Position numbers and translations under genes: made by a program | From: Mytilus galloprovincialis | Taxonomy: Eukaryota; Mollusca; Bivalvia; Mytilida; Mytilidae | Length of the DNA: 64,000 bases | Assembly (NCBI RefSeq): GCF_965363235.1 | Contig: NC_134840.1 | Coordinates: 61,188,793 to 61,252,792 of the forward strand | Direction of reading: 5' to 3' | Notes under the pieces: generated by a model | What the model was told of the DNA's origin: nothing | Database searches by the model: none | What the model saw: only the letters and a program-made list of their open reading frames with translations | Shown here: in pieces, positions 1-14,090 of the stretch | Position numbering within the stretch: the first letter of the stretch is position 1 | How the letters are laid out: each line of letters starts with the position of its first letter

Positions 1-3000
1 ATAGAACAATTATAACAAAGATATGATGTCTGTATGTATTGTTTAGTTGATTGTGTATGACTAGAATGTCACAAATGCCTGACTAGGATGTTACAAGGGC
101 ATGACTCGGGTGTTAGATGAAGACATTATCAATGAAGGTGTGATATATACAATAGAACAATTATTACAAAGATATGATGTCTGTATGTATTATAAAGTTG
201 AATGTGTATGACTAGGATGTCACAAATGCCTGACTAGGGTGTTTCAAAGGCATGACTGGGGTGTTAGATGAAGACTTTATAAATGAAGGTGTGATAGATA
301 CAATAGAACAAATATTACAAAGATATGATGTTTCTGTATGTATTATATAGTTGATGGTGTATGACTAGAATGTCATAAATGCCTGACTAGGGTGCTATGA
401 GGGCATGACTGGGGTGTTAGATGTAGACCTTATATATGTAGGTGTGATAGATACAATAGAACAATTATTACAAAGATATGATGTCTGTATGTATTATAAA
501 GTTGATTGTGTACGACTAGGATGTCACAAATGCCAGACTAGGATGTTACAAGGGCATGACTGGGGTGTTAGATGAAGACATTATAAATGAAGGTTTGATA
601 GATACAATAGAACAATTATATCAAAGATATGATGTCTCTATGTATTGTATAGTTGAATGCGTATGACTAGGATGTCCCAAATGCCTGACTAGGGTGCTAT
701 GAGGAAATAACTGTGGTGTTAGATGTAGACCTTATATATGTAGGTGTGATAGATACAATAGAACAATTATTACAAAGATATGATGTCTGTATGTATTGTT
801 TAGTTGATTGTGTATGACTAGAATGTCACAAATGCCTGACTAGGATGTTACAAGGGCATGACTCGGGTGTTAGATGAAGACATTATCAATGAAGGTGTGA
901 TATATACAATAGAACAATTATTACAAAGATATGATGTCTGTATGTATTATAAAGTTGATGGTGTAGGACTAGGATGTCACAAATGCCTGATTAGGGTGTT
1001 ACAAGGGCATGACTGGGGTGTTAGATGAAAACATAATAAATGAAGGTGTGATAGATACAATAGAACAATTATTACAAAGATATGATGTCTGTATGTATTA
1101 TATAGTTGATTGTGTATGACTAGGATGTCACAACTGCCAGACTAGGGTGTTACAAGGGCATGCCTGGGGTGTTAGATGAAAGACATTATAAATGAAGGTG
1201 TGATAGATACAATAGAACAATTATTACCATGATATAATGTCTGTATGTATTGTATAGTTGATTGTGTATGACTAGGATGTCCCAAATGCCTGACTAGGGT
1301 GTTATGAGGGCATGACTGGGGTGTTAGATATAAACCTTGTATATGTAGGTGTGATAGATACAATAGAACAATATTACAAGATATGATGTCTGTATGTATT
1401 ATATAGTTGATTGTGTATGACTAGGATGTCACAACTGCCAGACTAGGGTGTTACAAGGGCAAGACTGGGGTGTTAGATGAAGACATTATAAATGAAGGTG
1501 TGATAGATACAATAGAACAATTATTACAAAGATATGATGTCTGTATGTCTTGTTTAGTTGATTGTGTATGACTAGGATGTCACAAATGCCTGACTAGGGT
1601 GTTACAAGGGCATGACTCGGGTGTTAGATGAAGACATTATAAATGAAGGTGTGATAGATACAATAGAACAATTATTACAAAGATATGATGTTTCTGTATG
1701 TATTATATAGTTGATGGTGTATGACTAGAATGTCACAAATGCCTGACTAGGGTGTTATGAGGGCATGACTGGGGTGTTAGATGTAGACCTTATATATGTA
1801 GGTGTGATAGATACAATAGAACAATTATTGCAAAGATATGATGTCTGTATGTATTATAAAGTTGAATATGTATGACTAGGATGTCACAAATTCCGGACTG
1901 GGGTGTTAGAAGGGCATGACTGGGGTGTTAGATGAAGACATTATCAATGAAGCTGTGATAGATACAAAAGAACATTATTACAAAGATATGATGTTTCTGT
2001 ATGTATTATATAGTTGATTGAGTATGACTAAGATGTCACAAATGCCTGACTAGGGTGTTACAAGGGCAAGACTGGGGTGTTAGATGAAGACATTATAAAT
2101 GAAGGTGTGATAGATACAATAGAACAATTATTACAAATATATGATGTCTGTATGTATTATAAAGTTGATTGTGTATGACTAGGATGTCACAAATGCCTGA
2201 CTAGGGTGCTATGAGGGCATGACTGGGGTATTAGATGTAGACCTTATATATGTAGGTGTAATAGATAGAATAGAACAATTATTACAAAGATATGATGTCT
2301 GTATGTACAAATGTATTATAAAGTTGATTGTGTACGACTAGGATGTCACAAATGCCAGACTAGGATGTTACAAGGGCATGACTGGGGTGTTAGATGAAGA
2401 CATTATAAATGAAGGTGTGATAGATACAATATGACAATTATTACAAAGATATGATGTCTGTATGTATTATTAAGTTGATTGTGTATGACTAGGATGTCAC
2501 AAATGCCAGACTAGGGTGTTACAAGGGCATGACTGGGGTTTTAGATGAAAACATTATAAATCAAGGTGTGATAGATACAATAGAACAATTATTACAAAGA
2601 TATGATGTCTGTATGTATTATATAGTTGATTGTGTATGACTAGGATGTCACAAATGCCTGACTAGGGTGTTACAAGGGCATGACTGGGGTGTTAGATGAA
2701 GACATTATAAATGAAGGTGTGATAGATACAATAGAACAATTATTACAAAGATATGATGTCTGTATGTATTTTAAGTTGAATCTGTATGACTAGGATGTCA
2801 AAAATGCCAGACTGGGGTGTTAGAAGGGCATGACTGGGATGTTAGATGAAGACATTATAAATGAAGGTGTGATAGATACAATAGAACAATTATTGCAATG
2901 ATATGATGTTTGTATGTATTGTATAGTTGATTGTGTATGACTAGGATGTCCCAAATGCCTGACTAGGGTGTTACAAGGGCATGACTCGGGTGTTAGAGGA

Positions 3001-6000
3001 AGACATTATCAAAGAAGGTGTGATCGATACAATAGAACAATTAATGCAAAGATATGATGTCTGTATGTATTATAAAATTGAATATGTATGACTAGGATGT
3101 CACAAATGCCGGACTGGGGTGTTAGAAGGGCATGACTGGGGTGTTAGATGAAGACATTATAAATGAAGCTGTGATAGATACAATAGAACATAATTACAAA
3201 GATATGATGTTTCTGTATGTATTATATAGTTGATTGTGTATGACTAGGATGTCACAAATGCCTGACTAGGGTGTTACAAGGGCAAGACTGGGGTGTTAGA
3301 TGAAGACATTATAAATGAAGGTGTGATAGATACAATAGAACAATTATTACAAAGATATGATGTCTGTATGTATTATAAAGTTGATTGTGTATGACTAGGA
3401 TGTCACAAATGCCTGACTAGGGTGCTATGAGGGCATGACTGGGGTATTAGATGTAGACCTTATATATGTAGGTGTGATAGATACAATAGAACAATTATTA
3501 CAAAGATATGATGTTTCTGTATGTATTGTATAGTTGATTGTGTATGACTGTGATGTCACAAATGCCTGACTAGGGTGTTATAAGGGCATGACTGGGATGT
3601 TAGATGAAGACATTATATATGAAGGTGTGATAGATACAATAGAACAATTATTGCAATGATATGATGTTTGTATGTATTGTATAGTTGATTGTGTATGACT
3701 AGGATGTCCCAAATGCCTGACTAGGGTGTTATGGAGCACGACTGGGGTGTTAGATGTAAACCTTGTATATGTAGGTGTGATAGATACAAAAGAAAAATTA
3801 TTACAAGATATGATGTCTGTATGTATTATATAGTTGAGTGTGTAGGACTAGGATGTCACAAATGCCTGATTAGGGTGTTACAAGGGCATGACTGGGGTGT
3901 TAGAACAGTGAGATGAAGACATAATAAATGAAGGTGTGATAGATACAATAGAACAATTATTACAAAGATATGATGTCTGTATGTATTATATAGTTGATTG
4001 TGTATGACTAGGATGTCACAACTGCCAGACTAGGGTGTTACAAGGGCATGACTCGGGTGTTAGAGGAAGACATTATCAATGAAGGTGTGATCGATACAAT
4101 AGAACAATTATTACAAAGATATGATGTCTGTATGTATTATAAAGTTGAATGTGTATGACTAGGATGTCACAAATGCCATACTGGGGTGTTAGAAGGGCAT
4201 GACTGGGGTGTTAGATGAAGACATTATAAATGAAGCTGTGATAGATACAATAGAACATTATTACAAAGATATGATGTTTCTGTATGTATTATATAGTTGA
4301 TGGTGCATGACTAGAATGTCACAAATGCCTGACTAGGGTGTTATGAGGGCATGACTGGGGTGTTAGATGTACACCTTTTATATGTAGGTGTGATAGATAC
4401 AATAGAACAATTATTGCAAAGATATGATGTCTGTATGTATTATAAAGTTGAATATGTATGACTAGGATGTCACAAATTCCGGACTGGGGTGTTAGAAGGG
4501 CATGACTGGGCTGTTAGATGAAGACATTATAAATGAAGCTGTGATAGATACAATAGAACAATTATTACATAGATATGATGTCTGTATGTATTATAAAGTT
4601 GATTGTGTATGACTAGGATGTCACAAATGCCTGACTAGGGTGCTATGAGGGCATGGCCGGGGTATTATATGTAGACCTTATATGTGTAGGTGTAATAGAT
4701 AGAATAGAACAATTATTACAAAGATATGATGTCTGTATGTACAAATGTATTATAAAGTTGATTGTGTACGACTAGGATGTCACAAATGCCAGACTAGGAT
4801 GTTACAAGGGCATGACTGGGGTGTTAGATGAAGACATTATAAATGAAGGTGTGATAGATACAATATGACAATTATTACAAAGATATGATGTCTGTATGTA
4901 TTATAAAGTTGATTGTGTATGACTAGGATGTCACAAATGCCAGACTAGGGTGTTACAAGGGCATGACTGGGGTTTTAGATGAAGACATTATAAATCAAGG
5001 TGTGATAGATACAATAGAACAATTATTACAAAGATATGATGTCTGTATGTATTATATAGTTGATTGTGTATGACTAGGATGTCACAACTGCCAGACTAGG
5101 GTGTTACAAGGGCAAGACTGGGGTATTAGATGAAGACATTATAAATGAAGGTGTGATAGATACAATAGAACAATTATTGCAATGATATGATGTTTGTATG
5201 TATTGTATAGTTGATTGTGTATGACTAGGATGTCCCAAATGCCTGACTAGGGTGTTATGGAGCATGACTGGGGTGTTAGATGTAAACCTTGTATATTTAG
5301 GTGTGATAGATACAAAAGAAAAATTATTACAAGATATGATGTCTGTATGTATTATATAGTTGAGTGTGTAGGACTAGGATGTCACAAATGCCTGATCAGG
5401 GTGTTACAAGGGCATGACTGGGGTGTTAGAACAGTGAGATGAAGACATAATAAATGAAGGTGTGATAGATACAATAGAACAATTATTACAAAGATATGAT
5501 GTCTGTATGTATTATATAGTTGATTGTGTATGACTAGGATGTCACAACTGCCAGACTAGGGTGTTACAAGGGCATGACTCGGGTGTTAGAGGAAGACATT
5601 ATCAATGAAGGTGTGATCGATACAATAGAACAATTATTACAAAGATATGATGTCTGTATGTATTATAAAGTTGAATGTGTATGACTAGGATGTCACAAAT
5701 GACAGACTGGGGTGTTAGAAGGGCATGACTGGGGTGTTAGATGAAGACATTATAAATGAAGCTGTGATAGATACAATAGAACATTATTACAAAGATATGA
5801 TGTTTCTGTATGTATTATATAGTTGATGGTGTATGACTAGAATGTCACAAATGCCTGACTAGGGTGTTATGAGGGCATGACTGGGGTGTTAGATGTACAC
5901 CTTATATATGTAGGTGTGATAGATACAATAGAACAATTATTGCAAAGATATGATGTCTGTATGTATTATAAAGTTGAATATGTATGACTAGGATGTCACA

Positions 6001-9000
6001 AATTCCGGACTGGGGTGTTAGAATGGCATGACTGGGGTGTTAGATGAAGACATTATAAATGAAGCTGTGATAGATACAATAGAACATTATTACAAAGATA
6101 TGATGTTTCTGTATGTATTATATAGTTGATTGTGTATGACTAGGATGTCACAAATGCCTGACTAGGGTGTTACAAGGGCAAGACTGGGGTGTTAGATGAA
6201 GACATTATAAATGAAGGTGTGATAGATACAATAGAACAATTATTACAAAGATATGATGTCTGTATGTATTATAAAGTTGATTGTGTATGACTAGGATGTC
6301 ACAAATGCCTGACTAGGGTGCTATGAGGGTATGACCGGGGTATTAGATGTAGACCTTATATGTGTAGGTGTAATAGATAGAATAGAACAATTATTACAAA
6401 GATATGATGTCTGTATGTACAAATGTATTATAAAGTTGATTGTGTACGACTAGGATGTCACAAATGCCAGACTAGGATGTTACAAGGGCATGACTGGGGT
6501 GTTAGATGAAGACATTATAAATGAAGGTGTGATAGATACAATATGACAATTATTACAAAGATATGATGTCTGTATGTATTATAAAATTGATTGTGTATGA
6601 CTAGGATGTCACAAATGGCAGACTAGGATGTTACAAGGGCATGACTGGGGTGTTAGATGAAGACATTATAAATCAAGGTGTGATAGATACAATAGAACAA
6701 TTATTACAAAGATATGATGTCTGTATGTATTATATAGTTGATTGTGTATGACTAGGATGTCACAACTGCCAGACTAGGGTGTTACAAGGGCAAGACTGGG
6801 GTATTAGATGAAGACATTATAAATGAAGGTGTGATAAATACAATAGAACAATTATTACAAAGATATGATGTCTGTATGTCTTGTTTAGTTGATTGTGTAT
6901 GACTAGGATGTCACAACTGCCAGACTAGGGTGTTACAAGGGCATGACTCGGGTGTTAGAGGAAGACATTATCAATGAAGGTGTGATCGATACAATAGAAC
7001 AATTATTACAAAGATATGATGTCTGTATGTATTATAAAGTTGAATGTGTATGACTAGGATGTCACAAATGACAGACTGGGGTGTTAGAAGGGCATGACTG
7101 GGGTGTTAGATGAAGACATTATAAATGAAGCTGTGATAGATACAATAGAACATTATTACAAAGATATGATGTTTCTGTATGTATTATATAGTTGATGGTG
7201 TATGACTAGAATGTCACAAATGCCTGACTAGGGTGTTATGAGGGCATGACCGGGGTGTTAGATGTACACCTTATATATGTAGGTGTGATAGATACAATAG
7301 AACAATTATTGCAAAGATATGATGTCTGTATGTATTATAAAGTTGAATATGTATGACTAGGATGTCACAAATTCCGGACTGGGGTGTTAGAATGGCATGA
7401 CTGGGGTGTTAGATGAAGACATTATAAATGAAGCTGTGATAGATACAATAGAACATTATTACAAAGATATGATGTTTCTGTATGTATTATATAGTTGATT
7501 GTGTATGACTAGGATGTCACAAATGCCTGACTAGGGTGTTACAAGGGCAAGACTGGGGTGTTAGATGAAGACATTATAAATGAAGGTGTGATAGATACAA
7601 TAGAACAATTATTACAAAGATATGATGTCTGTATGTATTATAAAGTTGATTGTGTATGACTAGGATGTCACAAATGCCTGACTAGGGTGCTATGAGGGTA
7701 TGACCGGGGTATTAGATGTAGACCTTATATGTGTAGGTGTAATAGATAGAATAGAACAATTATTACAAAGATATGATGTCTGTATGTACAAATGTATTAT
7801 AAAGTTGATTGTGTACGACTAGGATGTCACAAATGCCAGACTAGGATGTTACAAGGGCATGACTGGGGTGTTAGATGAAGACATTATAAATGAAGGTGTG
7901 ATAGATACAATATGACAATTATTACAAAGATATGATGTCTGTATGTATTATAAAATTGATTGTGTATGACTAGGATGTCACAAATGGCAGACTAGGATGT
8001 TACAAGGGCATGACTGGGGTGTTAGATGAAGACATTATAAATCAAGGTGTGATAGATACAATAGAACAATTATTACAAAGATATGATGTCTGTATGTATT
8101 ATATAGTTGATTGTGTATGACTAGGATGTCACAACTGCCAGACTAGGGTGTTACAAGGGCAAGACTGGGGTATTAGATGAAGACATTATAAATGAAGGTG
8201 TGATAAATACAATAGAACAATTATTACAAAGATATGATGTCTGTATGTCTTGTTTAGTTGATTGTGTATGACTAGGATGTCACAGATACCAGACTAGGAT
8301 GTTACAAGGGCATGACTGGGGTGTTAGATGAAGGTGTGATAGATACAATAAAACAATTATTACAAAGATATGTTGTGTCTATGCATGCTATGTATTGTAT
8401 AGTTGATTGTGTATGACTAAGATGTCCCAACTGCCTGACTAGGGTGCTATGAGGGCATGACTGGGGTGTTAGATGTAGACCTTATACACGTAGGTGTGAT
8501 AGATACAGTAGAACAATTATTACAAAGATATGTTGTCTGTTTGTATTATATAGTTGATGGTGTATGACTAGAATGTCATAAATGCCAGACTGGGGTGTTA
8601 CAAGGGCATGACTGGGGTGTTAGATAGGACATTATAAATGAAGGTGTGATAGATACAATAGAACAATTATTACAAAGATATGATGTCTGTATGTATTATA
8701 TAGTTGATTGAGTATGGCTAGGATGTCACAAATGCCAGACATGGGGGTTACAAGGGCATGAATGGGGTGTTAGATGAAGACATTATAAATGAAGGTGTGA
8801 TAGATACAGAAGAACAATTATTACAAAGATATGTTGTCTGTTTGTATTATATAGTTGATTGTGTATGACTAGAATGTCACAAATGCCTGACTAGGGTGTT
8901 ACAAGGACATGACATGGGTGTTAGATTTGACATTATATATAAAGGTGTGATAGATACAATAGAGCATTTATTATAAAGATATGATGTCTGTACGTATTAT

Positions 9001-9711
9001 AAAGTTGATTGTGTATGACTAGGATGTCACAAATGCCAGACTAGGGTGTTACAAGGGCATGACATGGGTGTTAGATAGGACATCATATATAAACGGGTGA
9101 TAGATACAATAGAACATTTATTACAAAGATATCATGTCTGTACGTATTATAAAGTTGATTGTGTATGACTAGGATGTCACAAATGCCAGACTAGGGTGTT
9201 ACAAGTGCTTGACTGGGTGTTAGATGAAGACATTAAAAATGAAGCGGTGATAGATACAATAGAACAATTATTACAAAGATATGATGTCTGTACGTATGGT
9301 ATAGTTGATTGTGTATGACTAGAATGTCCCAACTGCCTGACTAGGGTGCTATGAGGGCATGACTGGGGTGTTAGATGTTGACCTTATACATGTAGGTGTG
9401 ATAGATACAGTAGAACAATTTTTACAAAGATATGTTGTCTGTATGTATTATATAGTTGATTGTGTATGACTAGGATGTCCCAACTGCCTGACTAGGGTGC
9501 TATGAGGGCATGACTGGGGTGTTAGATGTAGACCTTATACATGTAGGTGTGATAGATACAGTAGAACAATTATTACAAAGATATGTTGTCTGTATGTATT
9601 ATATAGTTGATTGTGTATGACTAGAATGTCATAAATGCCTGACTAGGGTCTTACAAGGGCATGACATGGGTGTTAGATAGGACATTATATATAAAGATGT
9701 GATAGATGCAA
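1..9711. repeat. Satellite array, about 151-bp unit, about 64 copies
   Basis: Head-to-tail tandem array from the first base to about 9711. The phrase atagaacaat recurs at 1, 152, 303 and 456, giving a 151-153 bp unit. Each unit carries recognisable blocks such as tgactaggatgtcacaaatg and gggcatgactggggtgtta. Units differ by substitutions and by small diagnostic indels: an extra tt in gatgtttctgtatg, a 9-bp addition after ctgtatgtac, and an 8-bp acagtgag insertion. Units are most uniform in the centre and most diverged after about 8300, as expected at an array edge. The left edge lies outside the window. I see no coding function; the short open frames inside are repeat artefacts. Confidence 0.97.
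5525..8262. repeat. Higher-order repeat: two adjacent 1369-bp blocks of nine monomers
   Basis: Marker variants recur at a fixed distance. The variant gtgtgatcga is at 5611 and 6980, and ctgtatgtacaaatg is at 6412 and 7781; both pairs are 1369 bp apart. The sequence between is almost identical over the whole block, including private variants. An older block relation of 1526 bp (about ten monomers) links 3731 to 5257, 4085 to 5611, and the acagtgag insertion at 3905 to 5431. Boundaries are approximate. Confidence 0.85.
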
Positions 9712-10400
9712 TATTTTTAGATTATTCTATTTTTAGAACAACCAATACATTTATAAATTCCGTATAAGTCATCATTTCACCAAAGTAGGCACGGGGATTT
9801 AAGTATGCATTTCGCTGCATACATAAACTTTAACGATACATTTTTCTATGAAAAAAACTTATTTGTTCATTAAATTATGGTATTGTCCTTAAAGGCTTTT
9901 ACATTATCTTTCAGATGCACCAAAAATTAGCTCAATTGCGTTAATTTTTGTAAAATGCTGACACTTTGAAATTTGAAGATGTATATATGATGACCTATGC
10001 GCTTGCTTCAAACATATAACTTAAGAGTGCACAGTCTTTAATCATATATAATATATCTCAATTAAAAAGATATATATATTGCTTTTTATTTATGAAATAG
10101 ATAAAGTGTAAAATACCTTTATTTTTGGTTAAATTATATAAAACCAACTTTCTTAGTTAAAAAAGATATATTTAATAAACCGATATATACGACTCGTTAA
10201 AAGGTCTTTTTTTCTAGCAATGAATCTCAAGGTGTCATTTTCATCGTAGAGGCCTTGGATAACTTTAACATGTGCTTTTCAATAGAGTTCTTATATATAT
10301 ATTTAACTACTAGTATGCTGTATTCATTGTTGTAATGCACTGAAATATGGGCCTTTCCCAATTATTGTTATTGTGTTTGTGCCAATAAAATATTTGTTAA
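9712..10400. other. AT-rich non-coding stretch at the satellite edge
   Basis: No supported gene. A short phrase around 9718-9750 (attattctatttttagaa) recurs near 16150-16170, so both places carry a fragment of the same old repeat. Confidence 0.6.
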
Positions 10401-10892
10401 GCTTTATTAAGCGTAAAACACGATAAACCACCATAAAAGCCTAGAAAAACTAACATAAAGGCAACTACCCATAAGAGTAAAAATCTTCCCCCAGCACCAC
10501 CCAGGCATTTGTGTATATTACAGGTATAGCCCAAACAAATGCTTATAGTGTCTTTTACATGCCTGAATCTTTATTTATAATGCAAAAATATGTGGACGTA
10601 GGCCAAAATTTTTTTAATCGACCCTTCCCTCAATTTGGATAGCCAGACGCCAATATTGACCATACCAACCCCGGATCTTTTCACCCTAGTGACCAAACTG
10701 ACCATATTATTGGTCTATACAAGGTGTCATTTTCATCATAAAGGCCTTGGCTAACATTAACATGTGTTTTCCAACATAAATAGGTGCTTCATTAAGCGGA
10801 AAACACGATAAATCATCATAAAAGCCTAGAAAACCAACATAAAGGCAACTACCCATAAGAGTGAACATCTTCCCCCAGCACCGCCCAGGCAT
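10401..10892. repeat. Direct duplication, copies at 10401-10508 and 10796-10892
   Basis: Two copies of an approximately 100-bp segment, about 90% identical by eye, share aaaggcaactacccataaga and end in cccaggcat. The related phrase aaggtgtcattttcatc also occurs twice upstream (about 10229 and 10724), so the full duplicated unit is closer to 400 bp with diverged interior. Immediately after it, 10930-11015 holds a sequence of the form gagaaaaccaccgacctttg that I recognise as a widespread mollusc repeat. No gene is supported here. Confidence 0.75.
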
Positions 10893-11421
10893 ACCATTGG
10901 TTATTTCGTGGCAGCCAGTTTTTATTATTGTCAGTGGAGGATGCCGGAGTGCCCAGAGAAAACCACCGACCTTTGATAGGAAAACTGACAATCCTAATCA
11001 ATTAAGTAGGAAAGGTCCAGTGCCAAGTATTTCACGTATGATCAGGACGAAAGAGTACAATAGGTATATATCTGCATTATAACTGGGTACCTACCCCGGG
11101 TATCTACGGACACCCAAAAAGTTGTTTCAGAGGTTATTCAAAATACACAGATTTGTATGGTAATCTCAAAGCATTAGGCATTAGATTTCACGTCTCCTAG
11201 CTTTCTGAATTCAATCATCACACACAGTCAAATTGACCACCCGCTCTAGCAATGGTTTGACTGCCGGTAAAAAACGGAAATTGTCACATTTCTATACCTC
11301 AGTCACCATTGCAGTTTAAATTTGTTTACGAACAACATATACAAAAAGCGAATCTATAGCATGTAGCCATATGCGATCATGTCTTTTCAAAGGACACGGT
11401 AGATAAAAAGGCGGCAAAAAT

Positions 11422-11546
11422 CATTGATGTATAGGGTATATAACTGGTAATCACAACATCAGATCACAACAAAGGTAGGCAGAGATCAGACATTGATGTA
11501 TAGGGTATATAACTGGTAAATCACAATATCAGATCACACAAAGGTA
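11422..11546. repeat. Short direct repeat, two 56-bp copies
   Basis: The copies at 11422-11477 and 11491-11546 share cattgatgtatagggtatat and end with caaaggta; they are separated by 13 bp. Nothing else was recognised between 11016 and 11838. Confidence 0.85.
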
Positions 11547-11838
11547 TTGAAACATGTTAAAACAAATTGTAATTTAAATAAAAGGTGGAAACTAAATATT
11601 GAAATTTCACCAAGGTACAGTGTTTCGATATATTTTTTTCTTCTTCATTGATTATATTTATTAATCAATTCATTAGTACCCTTTTAGCTATACGTTACTT
11701 GTGACGTCATTCCTGGCTTTGTTGTGAGTATATCAGCACTGTTTCAATTCTTTATCTTCCCATACAAATTATTGTGGTAAGAAAAAGTTAAAAAGGATAA
11801 AAACGTGTTTGAAAACGTACTATTTGTTTTATTTCCAG

Positions 11839-12038
11839 AGGAGCAGATCAGTGGCAAACATTTCACCAGGAATTGTAATAAGAAGGAACATCAAGACTTC
11901 TATCAGCCTATTTTCAGGCTTTTCAGAAGGAGAGGCAAAAGACTTGACTGAAGATTTCAGCAACATTGTTGAAAAAAGCGATGTCTTTACTAGGCTTAGT
12001 AAAATTTCCTCATCAAAAAGAGAAGCTAATGAAGTTCG
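11839..12038 (+). CDS. Candidate internal exon of an unrecognised gene
   Basis: A 200-bp open segment has good splice signals at both ends: a pyrimidine-rich tract ending in tttccag before 11839, and a gtaagc donor at 12039. The reading frame is phase 0 in and phase 2 out and encodes about 66 residues beginning RSRSVANISPGIVIRR. The peptide is polar and charged, with no hydrophobic segment, two dibasic pairs and an SSSKRE stretch near the end. I do not recognise a family. It is not similar to the GH65 enzyme whose last exons start 8 kb downstream, though it could be an exon of another gene on the same strand. It could also be a chance open frame; the paired splice sites are the main support. 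Confidence 0.35.
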
Positions 12039-12775
12039 GTAAGCTATTAAATTTTACAAGCCCCTCCTCTTTGGTAATAATTCTAGATAAAAAAAAGTTG
12101 TAAACTGCATAAAGTATGCAATGAAAATAGTTAAAAGCTGCCAAGAAAATAAAGGTTGTGTATTTTTGAGTATGATGAAGGAATAACCATTTGCTTTTCA
12201 GAGGTCAAGGTTATTTTGGAAATTTTTATGATATATTTGTTTGGCAATAACTTGAATCAAATAACTGTGGAAAGATAGGATGAACATTCATAACTAATCC
12301 GACAAATTTCAGATTAAATCAGGATATGGTAATGAAAAAACATGATAAAGTGAAAAATGATCATATTTAACTTAACCACAACCAAAATATATTCTCTACA
12401 ATTATTATATAACGGAAATTTAAATCAAATAAAAACAACATAATTATGTGAAAAAAGGAAATTTTAGGCAACAAGAAATGCGTCAAGATTGACTTATAAT
12501 TTCCCTTCCATCTTTATTCTACTTAATCGTTAGTTTTCTATTTGTTGTTGATTACTTGTTGCATTTGAATTGCAATATGCAATACTGTACTCAAATATGC
12601 ATGTATACTATTACAAAAGGAGTGATTACTTTAATTCAAAATCCATGACCCAAATATGTTTACAGTTCAGATTCACACCCCCTACTTGCTATTTGAGGTA
12701 TAAAACATGAAGAAACAAATTTGGAAAGGGTATAAAAATATAGCAAGTAACACACTGTTCACACTACATGCACCA

Positions 12776-13543
12776 TCTATAATACTAAAATTACGAGGTC
12801 CAATTTATCAGCCGTCATCGGGTAAAAACGACAAATCAAAGAATTCAACTTTATATATAGCTTATAAAGGACAATGGTGTTGATTAAAAATTACACCACT
12901 CCAGACTCTTTTGTTTTCCCAATAATTAATATTGCCAATAATTAACAAGTTCCGGGTCGAATCCGGTACCGATACCTATAGTATATGTTACCTATACCTT
13001 ATCTGTACGTTCCGCATCTGACAGGCGCACCACCAAACGGTGTTTTTAGGATTTGCTATATACACGGGTCATAAACACAGGGATGACATTACTAAATTCT
13101 ATCATTGTCCCATTGTTTCATATTGTTGTATTTTGATCAGTATGACTTTAAAAGATGACAGTACGCATACTAAAAATCTAGACTTAAGGCGTATATATAT
13201 ATAGGTACAGTTTCCAATGTGTTAGCCCGCATTACGCAAAACAGAGAAACAAAGAATTCAACTGTATTTATAACCAATATTGGAAAATGCTGTTGATGAA
13301 AAATTTCTCCATTCCAGGCCCTATTATTTTTCAAATAATTAATATTACAAATAACTGATAAGTTCCAGGTCGACGGTTTCAAACAGAAAGATTTTGAAAG
13401 TAGAGAAAACTGTGCATCTTATAATCAGCATGACTTTATCAGATGTCAATACCAATACTAAATATTCAGGCTGAAATAAGGCTAACATATAGTTATATAC
13501 CTTAATTCAGTAACGGACCAGCGATTTCACGGGTGTGTTCTAG
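12776..13543 (+). mobile_element. Helitron-like non-autonomous element
   Basis: The element begins with TC after an A (12775/12776, tctataatactaaaa) and ends gtgtgttCTAG before a T (13540-13544), the A^TC...CTAG^T pattern of Helitrons. Just before the end lies a degenerate hairpin (ccagcga / tcacggg), a 7-bp stem with two mismatches. The interior has a diverged direct duplication: the phrase caaagaattcaact occurs near 12837 and 13251, each time followed by related sequence. A second element with the same two ends is at 50395-51514. No replicase or helicase coding was seen. Confidence 0.6.
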
Positions 13544-13604
13544 TAGGTACTATATTCGTAGACAATGAAAATCAATGGACGATAAATGTGTCCCCTGACC
13601 AATA

Positions 13605-13915
13605 TTGACTGAGGTTACCTCTGGTCACCTTACACCGCTCTTCATATGTTGACTTAGGTTACCTCTGCTCACCTTGGACACATGTTTACCTCTGGTCCAG
13701 TTACAATGATGCTCTGATCACATAACACACTCATTTAATTTGGTTACCTCTGGTCACCTTGTACATATATTCACTATGTTGACCTCTGGTCACCTTATAT
13801 TAATGCTCACATAACACAATCATTCACTTTGGTTACTTCTGGTCACCAAACACATATATTGACGATGGTTACCTCTGGTCGCCCTAAACCGCTATTCATA
13901 TATTAACTTCGGTTA
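13605..13915. repeat. Degenerate minisatellite built on ggttacctctggtcacct
   Basis: The core ggttacctctggtcacct recurs about seven or eight times with irregular spacing of roughly 35-75 bp. Phrases such as cacataacacaatcatt and cacatatattgac lie between cores. Copies are diverged, so the array looks old. Confidence 0.7.
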
Positions 13916-14090
13916 ATGTTTGTAGATAATAATGGTCAGTACTTGTGGTACAGTTAATGTGTACGTCAAGAAGACAAAGCATTTTCAAAGTTTTAATGGT
14001 TGCATACATTAGTACTCACGAGGGTTGGATGTTTGAAGATTATATTGGTCAACACTTGAGGGACCAATGTAACTTACATACGCCCAATTA

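Noticed and set aside
3731..5442. Two near-identical 61-codon frames in the satellite
   Set aside because: They are the same satellite monomers repeated at a 1526-bp block distance, not genes.
1..9711. CRISPR-like regular repeats
   Set aside because: The whole 151-bp unit repeats with no unique spacers, in a eukaryotic genome; it is a satellite.
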